DNA of 64,000 nucleotides from an uncultured Bryobacterales bacterium (GTDB taxonomy: Bacteria > Acidobacteriota > Terriglobia > Bryobacterales > UBA6623). Location: the NCBI GenBank assembly GCA_951813605.1, contig OX638379.1, forward strand, positions 2,952,062 through 3,016,061, read 5' to 3'. Position 1 is the stretch's first letter, and the number at the start of each line of letters is the position of its first letter. The translations under genes were made by a program, and so were the position numbers. Under the pieces are notes generated by a model, which was not told where the DNA came from, searched no databases, and saw only the letters and a list, made by a program, of their open reading frames with translations. This document shows positions 57,446 to 64,000 of this stretch, in pieces.

Positions 57446-59059
57446 CTAGCCCGACCTTCTCAAGAGTTTTGGATTTGGAGGCGTTTTGTCCATTTGGGGT
57501 GGTTGGATAGCCTGGCAATGTTGCGTGGGGTGCTGGATCCGGGCAGAGGCCGGGCAAGGGTCGCCAGATCCGCGGTTGCCGGGGTCCGTTTTGTCTTGCC
57601 TCCCGGCCTGCCGACGCAGTGGTCCCGCTGACCTCCGACGGGGCTCGAGACGATGGCTGCCGTGTCGCGGCTAGCAGCGCAGGGGCAGGCTCTGGAGACG
57701 GGCCAGCACCTGTCCGAAGAGGCCCGCTTCCGGGAAGCCCTCGTCGAACGACAGCCGCACGGCCCGCACGCTGACCCGGATCCGCACGCCGATCTTGAGC
57801 AGCTTCAGGCGGATCGTGCCGCATTGCGCCCGCGCCAGCCGCGTGCCCCGCAGGCCCCGGCGCCGCAGCAACTCCAGCAGCGCATAAGCGAACGAGGCGA
57901 AATACAGGCGCAACTGGTTGGCCCGCATGGTGTGCGCCGAGGTGCGATCCGCGAACAGCGCCAGCTGCTGTTCCTTGATGCGGTTCTCCATGTCGCCCCG
58001 CGCGCAGTACACCTGCTCGTACAGCGTGCGCGCCGCCATCCGCCCGGCCCCCAGCGACGTCACCACGAAACGCGGGTTGGCCCCCCGCGGCAAATGCTCT
58101 GCCTTGCCGATCAGGCTCCGCTTCAAGCGCGCATTCTGCGCGATTCCCAGCACATACTCCACTCCCTGCGCCTCGCACCAGGCCAGCAATTCCTCGCGGC
58201 AGAACCCGCTGTCCCCGCGCAGCCGGATCTCCACCCCCGGCCAGCGCTCCCGGAGGCGCCCCGCGATGCGTTCCAGCTCCTGCACCGTGCCCTCTGCCGC
58301 GTCGCGGTCCGCCGTCCGCAGGCGCGCCCCCAGCAGCTGCTGGCCGCAGAAGATGTACAGCGGCAAGTAACAGTAGCTGCGGCAGTACCCATGGAAGAAG
58401 CGGCCTTCCTGCCGGCCATGCAGCGGGTCATCCGTCGCGTCCACGTCCAGCACGATGCGCTCCGGCTGCGCGCCGTGCCAGTCCAGGAACAGGTCCGCCA
58501 GCAGGGCGTCCAGCCGCGCCGTGTCGGCCACGATCTTCTTGCAGCGTTCCCCGGGACCCAGCGCCGCCCCCGTCAGCTCCAGGCGGTTCAGCGTGCTCTT
58601 GCCCGGCGGCCAGCCCTCCCAGCTCGCCCGGCGCCGCCCGCGGCCCGCCGCCCCGCACAGCAATGACCACAGCCTGCTCTGGCGCAACGTGTCGTGATCG
58701 TTCAGGTCCTCATAGCCCAGCGCCAGCCCCAGCACGCGCGCTGCCAGCAGCACTTCCAGCGCATGCTGCGTCCGCCGCGGGTCGCGGTGATCCCGGAAAC
58801 ACGCACTCAACCGCCGGAACAGCCCCGTCCGCAGCGCCAGCTCGCGCAGCAGCAGCCCGCCGCCATCCGACCCCAGTTCCCCGCCGTCAAACCGCCCGAC
58901 TACACGCTGCCTTCGCAAGCCTGCGAACTCCAAGCGTCCTGTGCTACACTCTGTCGTCATAAGGCCGTCGTCCTGCTACGTGGTAAGTTGTTCATAATAA
59001 ACCGATTATACCACATGACACGGCCTTATACCCTACTCCTCGTGAGAAATCCGGGCTAG
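57446..59059 (-). mobile_element. IS1380-family insertion sequence, apparently complete
   Basis: A 1.6-kb element with imperfect terminal inverted repeats. Left end (57446-57466) and the complement of the right end (59039-59059) share CTAGCCCG at the tip, then agree at 17 of 21 positions. CTAG at both tips may be a 4-base target duplication, in which case the repeats proper start with CCCG. One intact transposase on the minus strand fills it, with a TATAAT hexamer (59010-59005) upstream. Size and layout fit the IS1380 family. Confidence 0.85.
57671..58960 (-). CDS. IS1380-family transposase
   Basis: A 429-residue DDE transposase. The IS1380 features are seen: QRVVGRFDGGELGSDGGGLLLRELA near the N terminus, GYEDLNDHDTLRQ, the first catalytic Asp in IVLDVDATDDPLHG, the second in IRLRGDSGFCREELL, and a C-terminal ENRIKEQQLALFADRTSAHTMRANQLRLY with the Glu and the YREK-like signature. 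It is full length, so the element may still be active. Confidence 0.93.
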   Translation of the reverse strand: MTTECSTGRLEFAGLRRQRVVGRFDGGELGSDGGGLLLRELALRTGLFRRLSACFRDHRDPRRTQHALEVLLAARVLGLALGYEDLNDHDTLRQSRLWSLLCGAAGRGRRRASWEGWPPGKSTLNRLELTGAALGPGERCKKIVADTARLDALLADLFLDWHGAQPERIVLDVDATDDPLHGRQEGRFFHGYCRSYCYLPLYIFCGQQLLGARLRTADRDAAEGTVQELERIAGRLRERWPGVEIRLRGDSGFCREELLAWCEAQGVEYVLGIAQNARLKRSLIGKAEHLPRGANPRFVVTSLGAGRMAARTLYEQVYCARGDMENRIKEQQLALFADRTSAHTMRANQLRLYFASFAYALLELLRRRGLRGTRLARAQCGTIRLKLLKIGVRIRVSVRAVRLSFDEGFPEAGLFGQVLARLQSLPLRC

Positions 59060-59650
59060 GCGCCCTCGACGTGATGCTGCAGCCGGACCGGTACCCGCAC
59101 CTCTGCAAGAATTTCCTGCACATGGTACGCAACAACGACTACCTCCCGCGCGGCGACAACAAGGAGGGCTGGGACAACATTGACCTTACAGGCTGACCCG
59201 GCTACCCAATGCAGCAGAAGGTCAATTTCCTGTGCGGAATTCGATCCTCGCCGCGCTGCCGGCGTTGGATCAGGCGCTGTTTCTTGATCTCGCGCAGCGG
59301 GCGGGCATGAGCGGCATCCAGGAATGGCTGTCGTTTTACTTCAAGTCGCCCATGGCGTCGCCAGAGCTCCATCCCGAGCGCGACATCTTCATCCAGCTGA
59401 GGTACCTGAAGAACAGGTTGCGCTGGATGGCCGGCGAGCAGATGATCACTCACCTTGCCCTTGAGTACTACGGATGGGGTCCACAGGGCTTGCCGATCCC
59501 GGCCGAGGGAGGATCATCAGTTTCTTGTCACCAGCGCCTGCCGCAAGAACCGTGGCTGAGACCTTCCACGTGCCTCAATGACCTGAAAGATTCAGTCGTC
59601 GCCGCCCGAGAGTTCTAGCAGTCGCCGAACTGGCTGAAGCCAAACCCGGC
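59060..59650 (+). pseudogene. Gene remnants at the right flank of the IS element
   Basis: Two broken plus-strand readings: 59060-59200 (LDVMLQPDRYPHLCKNFLHM then VRNNDYLPRGDNKEGWDNIDL, ending in a stop) and 59232-59618 (128 codons; ILAALPALDQALFLDLAQRAG, YFKSPMASPELHPERDIFIQL). Neither has a recognised family or a good start, and they seem to be fragments left by insertion and drift. The protein-like composition fades after about 59510. Confidence 0.4.
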
Positions 59651-59851
59651 TCAAAAGTCGACAACGATGGACGATGCTCCGAGGTGTACGGCCAACGTCA
59701 GGGCGTCGTGGCTGTTGAAGAAGGATTGGAACAAGGACCCGTGCGGATCTCCGTTTTCGTACTCAACGACAAGCTCCGACTCGCCGACGAGCCCAATCCA
59801 CCCGCCATCGCAATAGCGGACGACCTCGTCGAACAGGTCGTCCTCTCGCAC
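59651..59851 (-). CDS. Small hypothetical protein downstream of the ImmA-like gene
   Basis: A 66-codon frame beginning with GTG (VREDDLFDEVVRYCDGGWIG, then LVGESELVVEYENGDPHGSLF and SFFNSHDALTLAVHLGASSIVVDF). It is protein-like. It lies in the same phase as the restored end of the ImmA-like gene, one in-frame TAG and five codons further on, so it is either a separate coupled gene or once a C-terminal extension. Confidence 0.5.
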   Translation of the reverse strand: MREDDLFDEVVRYCDGGWIGLVGESELVVEYENGDPHGSLFQSFFNSHDALTLAVHLGASSIVVDF

Positions 59852-59866
59852 GCTTCCGAATCTGCG

Positions 59867-60389
59867 CTAGAATTCCTCTGACCGGATGAAATGCCCGCGA
59901 CGTGCTGGCTCTTCGGACGCATCCTCCTCCAGCTCTTTGCTTAGATGTCTTGTGATGATGCCGACCACGGGACGGCCCACGCCTGGGAGATTCGACTAAT
60001 CGATGGAGTGTCGTCTTGATCGTGTTGCCGAACCTGCGATCAAGTTCCAGCACGGATTCAATGGAGGGATGGAGGGAGCGGGCTTCCTCCCAGAACCGTT
60101 TGCCTAGGAACAACATCCCCGCCGTCGCGAAATTGGCTTCGACCTCGATCTGACGCCAGCATACCCGAGGCAGGGTGAAGCGATTGTCTCCGTATGCCAG
60201 ATCGTCGTGCCAGGGAGTCAATTGATGGCCTATTTCGTGAGCTAAGTTCCAACGGCGCTTCTTCTCAGGCAGGCTTGAATCCAAGAGAATTCGACTGGGC
60301 TCGGGCAGATAGGGGGCACTGAGATGGTACTTTCGGGATGCTTGCACCACGAGTGCCGGACGCCTGTAAGAGAGTTTTACATCAATCAC
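59867..60389 (-). pseudogene. ImmA/IrrE-like zinc peptidase, frameshifted
   Basis: The N-terminal part is intact: RWNLAHEIGHQLTPWHDDLAYGD carries the HExxH zinc motif and IEVEANFATAGMLFLGKRF the third ligand, as in ImmA/IrrE peptidases that cleave repressors. The GTG start overlaps the AlbA-type gene stop (GTGA, 60386-60389). After about residue 132 the frame becomes arginine-rich nonsense, while the neighbouring phase continues sensibly (GVGRPVVGIITRHLSKELEE, ending RSEEF and a stop at 59869-59867). A single-base shift near 59975-59990 therefore breaks the gene, unless it is a sequencing error. Confidence 0.72.
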
Positions 60390-61645
60390 CCGGCTGCAAA
60401 GACTGTCAGCAACAGCTCAATTCCATCGATTGTTTCGTATCTCGGCTCTCTCCCGGACAACTTCTGGCTACGCTCAAGAATTATGGGTACACCCTCTCCT
60501 CGTCGGTCCATGAGTGTACTCCGTACAGTCTTTAAGCCATCGATCTCTGTCGGAACCTCGCATTTGGCAAGCAGGCTTGTGATTACCTCGTTCCGAGCCG
60601 CCTGGCGATAGGCCATAGCTTCGGGCGTCATGGTGTTGACCAGTTCGCCCGGAGAGTAGATTTCCAAGCGGTTAGAAAACATCCGAACTCGAATCTTGGA
60701 TCTGTCAAGAGAATAGTCCCTGTGGGCCACAGCGTTTACTAGTGCCTCGAAGACTGCACTCATGTCGTACTGTGGCAAGTCCCTGCGCCCGAGCGTCTTC
60801 CGTGCTGACACTCGCTGGTTGCGTGCCACGAATCGGCACGCTTCCGCCACCTGTTGATCGAGTGGGCCCCGAATATCCTTCGCGTCTAATTGGTAGTTGG
60901 GCTGATCCAAAGGCATTCCTATACTCGCGCCACGATACGCAGTCGCCTGTATGAACGCGTTCGGAAGCCACTTGCCAGGTCTAGTTGTGCCTAGAAGAAC
61001 TCCTGCGACTGTCAGTTTCGTGGTACCACGATCGTCCTTCGCGGCCATTCCGAGCTTCAGTGCAAGAGTTTCGGTGCTATCCAAGATCCGACTTGTTCGG
61101 AATCGGTCGACTAACACGGAGTCAAGGTGGAACACCGCAGCACTTGGCACCGGGGTCTCGTCAAACTGGATTAATCGGGACCTGCTCCTTTGTTGCATCA
61201 GTCGGCCCAACTGATCTTGTGACATTTTTCGTTTTGACGTACCAGAACGGAGATAGTAGCCACTTGGACTACGATGAGTTGAGAGGCTTCTCTCAACTTC
61301 CACCAGCACAACCCACCGCAAATTGCCAGAACTGTCGGGAAGCTCTAGCTTTTCGATGATCGCGTCGACTGGGGGATCGATCTTGTCACGGCAGATCTCA
61401 GTCACGAAATTAGCAACGGAATCCAGCTTCTCAAGCGGAACACCCCGAATCTCCCTCGTGTCATCTTCAATCCCTAGAACAAGTTTCCCACCACGCGCAT
61501 TGGAAAACGCAGCGATTTCGTCAGCCAGCGCATCCCTTTTCCGGCCTTTCACTACGTCGCCACTGAAAGACAATTCCTTAAACTCTAGATATGAATCCTC
61601 TCCGGCTGCAATTTGTGAGAGCAACTCGTGAGTTTCATGTCGCAT
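60386..61645 (-). CDS. AlbA_2/Schlafen-domain protein with HATPase_c_4-type C terminus
   Basis: A 419-residue protein. The AlbA_2 (Schlafen AlbA) domain covers about residues 1-130: EDSYLEFKELSFSGDVV, DEIAAFSNARGGKLVLGIEDD and GYYLRSGTSKRKMS. The C-terminal part has DMSAVFEALVNAVAHRDYS and IRVRMFSNRLEIYSPGEL, the RecG-like/HATPase_c_4 pattern of DNA-binding transcriptional regulators in this family. The start at 61645 overlaps the ATPase gene by 11 bases. Such proteins occur with ATPases in predicted defence operons. Confidence 0.86.
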   Translation of the reverse strand: MRHETHELLSQIAAGEDSYLEFKELSFSGDVVKGRKRDALADEIAAFSNARGGKLVLGIEDDTREIRGVPLEKLDSVANFVTEICRDKIDPPVDAIIEKLELPDSSGNLRWVVLVEVERSLSTHRSPSGYYLRSGTSKRKMSQDQLGRLMQQRSRSRLIQFDETPVPSAAVFHLDSVLVDRFRTSRILDSTETLALKLGMAAKDDRGTTKLTVAGVLLGTTRPGKWLPNAFIQATAYRGASIGMPLDQPNYQLDAKDIRGPLDQQVAEACRFVARNQRVSARKTLGRRDLPQYDMSAVFEALVNAVAHRDYSLDRSKIRVRMFSNRLEIYSPGELVNTMTPEAMAYRQAARNEVITSLLAKCEVPTEIDGLKTVRSTLMDRRGEGVPIILERSQKLSGREPRYETIDGIELLLTVFAAG

Positions 61646-64000
61646 GCTGCGCCCCGATCGCAAGTCGTTTTTGCCGGGAATCAAAAGCTTCTCGTCCGCC
61701 TTCCATCACTTGACAAATCTCTTCTCGGACCCCCATGTCTTGAAGGCAACCCGTTCCATCGAGTAATACTTTGCATTGGCCCTTTCGAAAATCCATGGTA
61801 ACGACCTGTTCTGCATCACCGTTCACAACAATATTGGCATTGTGAGTGGCAACGATCACTTGCCGTCTTCTCTTGTTTGCACGGATCCGCTCAACAATCA
61901 AGTCATAGATCAAGTGATTGTCGAGATCATCTTCGGGCTGGTCGAGAATAAGGGGCTCCTCACCATAGGATAATAGGAATGCCAACAGCGCCGCTGATTT
62001 CTGCCCGGGGGATCCACTACTTAGTGGAGCCCATCCGCTCTGCTGCGGCTGTCGGTACTCAATCTGCAACGTATCCTCTGGCCACCACAGCCGAATACGA
62101 TCAAGCTGTTCAGCACGCAGGCTTTGGATGTGATTGCGAAACCACTGTGTCCGGTCAGTGTTCTCCGCTCCCGCATGTGTAGCGAGGATATTTTCCTTGA
62201 TCGCCCGGACGCGATTCATTAGTTCCTTGGTCCGACTATCACTCGGCTCCAGCTGTACGCCTTCGTACAGTTCCGCAAGTATCCCACGCGTTTTGCCGGG
62301 ATCTAGAACGTCGCTCGCAATGCGAGTGTCTTGTTTCGCAATCGCCCTCCGAAACTCAGATTCCTGAGAGGCTGGATCATTGCCGAATGGAACCAGCGTC
62401 ATTCTCACATAGTCATTCTCACTCAGTATTTGCCCCAAGAACGCACTGCGTTTCGCGGATGACTCAAGGCGCAGAGATTCCAGAGCATCCAAAGTGTCGA
62501 GAGCCTCAGCGTTGAGGGATTGAATATCCCCTTCGATCTGGTCGAGGCTCGACAGCTGGCCTTCAAACGCCTGACGCCGCTGAATCAGAGAAGAGAATTC
62601 GCTTGGATCTTGGATAGCAGCGCCAGCGAGCTTGTCCTTCAGCAGCTTGTAGCCCTCCTCCGCCTGCTTAATCTTTCTCTGTAGATTAGAGCCCTTGAAT
62701 ACCTTAATTAGCGCCTTGCCGGATTCTTCGAGGTCGCTCACGACTTGCCGCAGGCGGGCTGCACTCTCACGCTGTATTCGCGCCGTGTCGAGGAGCCAAT
62801 TCACCGCTTCAAGCTCCGCAGCGTCGGTGGAGTCGAAATCTTGTTCCTTGACGTCAAGAGGCTCCACTTCATTGGCGATCGACCGAATCTGCTTGACAGA
62901 TCGGTTCAACTCTTGCCGGCGACTTCGATATGCAGCGACCTGCCGTCCGGCTCGTCGATAGGCGACAAGCACATCACGATAGCCACTCTTCTCGAAGATC
63001 TCGATCCTGCGATTCAGGTCATCTAGTTCGCCTCAAATTCGCTCCCGTGTGGAGAGGCGTGCACCAAGCGCTCTCGATTCGCTTCGAATGCTAAGGAATC
63101 GGGTTTCAAGCTCTTCGCGTCGAGCTTCGAAGCCTAAGCCGCCGACATCGGGTGACTCATCCACCAAGTCAAGAAGCGACTCGGGGCGGCTTGCAAGTGC
63201 CAGCACCTGCTTTTGGCTGAATATCCGCACGGGAAAGCGAGTTCGCACGTCGCCGGGACTATCCGTCCAGCCCTTGCTTTCAACCCGACGCCGGATGACC
63301 GGGCCAGCACCACTCTGGGACCAGTTCAGCTGAAAGCGTTCGCCATCCTTTGTCAGCTCGACAACTACCGTCGTGCTCTCAGTCAGTGCCCCAGGACCGT
63401 CGTGGGTTTGCGGGACTGTCGCAAAACGGCCCAATTCGTCTTCCAGTTCTTCCGGTAATTCGTCTTCTCTCCGGAGGCAAAGACGGATCATTCCCAGAAC
63501 AGTCGATTTGCCTGTCCCACGCCCTCCTATGATCGAGGTCATCCACGGACTAAGGTTCAAGCGAAGGGGGGTTCCCCTACCGGCGAGTTTCGCTTCTCTG
63601 ACAGTCACAGACTTGATCACAAGATCGGCGTGCTCGTTCGGGTCACCGGGACCGTCCACGCTACGACGCACCGAAAGAGATGCGCCGTCAAGCAGCGCCA
63701 ACCGCAGGCCCTCTATGGAAGGGTCACCCATCTTGACCCAAGTGAAGTGGCTTCCAGGGTATCTTTGCCCCTCCTTCCCTGACGGATGGTGACTATCCGA
63801 ACCCAAAACTGGAGTCCACCGGATGGAGTTTTGGTGCGCGGGTCCAGACTGCAGTTCGCTAGGATCAGACACCTCGGCGGCGATGATTGATTCGCTCTGC
63901 AGAATCTGTTGCAAGGTCTGCCCGGAATACGATTTCAAGACGCCGTGACAGCCATCTGCGTGAGCGGGAATCGCTATGCCACCGCCATCCACGATCGTTT
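61635..64000 (-). pseudogene. TrlF-like PHP/AAA ATPase, interrupted by in-frame TGA (5' end outside window)
   Basis: A large ATPase running off the right edge. The visible N-terminal part is the end of a PHP-type domain (IAIPAHADGCHG, PVLGSDSHH), followed by Walker A in TSIIGGRGTGKSTVLGMIRL. A TGA at 63033-63035 stops the frame, yet the very same frame continues without shift through a coiled-coil region (VKQIRSIANEVEPLDVKEQD, LIKVFKGSNLQRKIKQAEEG) into the second ATPase half: LSSGSPGQKSAALLAFLLSY (signature) and LILDQPEDDLDNHLIYDLIV (Walker B). Walker A and B are thus on different sides of the stop. It may be a nonsense mutation, recoding, or an error. It leads the AlbA-type and ImmA-like genes. 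Confidence 0.75.

Overview
The window is GC-rich DNA from a Gram-negative bacterium, most likely an Acidobacteriota member (Bryobacter/Solibacter-like). That assignment is an inference. It rests on an Oar-type outer-membrane receptor without a plug-linked CarboxypepD domain, a Tat-exported PQQ dehydrogenase and sugar isomerase-like protein, a microcompartment shell protein with an acylating aldehyde dehydrogenase, and a PTPS-III folate-bypass enzyme. No rRNA or complete tRNA was found.

Region 1 (1-34.7 kb) is ordinary chromosome with one accessory patch. In order it holds the end of a GlcF-like Fe-S protein, a VapC/FitA-type toxin-antitoxin pair, a Tat-exported TIM-barrel protein, bacterioferritin, a TlpA thioredoxin, and a pterin operon (two PTPS paralogues plus FolE). 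These are followed by a PQQ dehydrogenase, an FmdB zinc ribbon and a VirB10-fold secreted protein. A gene-poor, compositionally different patch (9.5-13.35 kb) carries a DprA-like protein overlapping a phosphoribosyltransferase, a candidate defence pair. Next come a heptose-type sugar operon (HAD, unknown protein, PfkB kinase, SIS isomerase), a Gfo/Idh/MocA oxidoreductase, an M24 peptidase, LexA, a NAD-dependent DNA ligase with a duplicated helix-hairpin-helix module, a lipid kinase and a YbhE/Pgl-like lipoprotein. The segment ends with a two-gene microcompartment locus (BMC-H shell protein and CoA-acylating aldehyde dehydrogenase), a DUF3108 protein, an Oar-like barrel and a Slam/DUF560 protein.

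Region 2 (about 35.1-53.5 kb) is the transfer module of a conjugative or integrative element, nearly all on the minus strand: ArdC-like antirestriction protein, TrbB (VirB11), a free-standing copy of the TraG membrane domain, three cargo genes, TraG (VirD4), two conserved unknown proteins, then TrbF, TrbL, TrbI, TrbG, TrbE, TrbD, TrbC and TrbJ. No integrase and no recognisable relaxase are present. Three promoters (before the trbB unit, before trbC and before trbJ) carry the same palindrome, consensus ATCTATnnATAGAT, placed in the -35/-10 spacer, which implies one regulator for the whole transfer apparatus.

Region 3 (54-64 kb) is accessory DNA with defence flavour: a TcmP/three-Cys-motif (DUF5131) pair, a metallophosphatase, an intact IS1380-family element with CTAG flanks, and a translationally coupled operon of a TrlF-like PHP/ATPase, an AlbA_2/Schlafen-type protein and an ImmA-like zinc peptidase. 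The ATPase is interrupted by an in-frame TGA and the peptidase by a frameshift, so the operon appears to be decaying, unless these are assembly errors.
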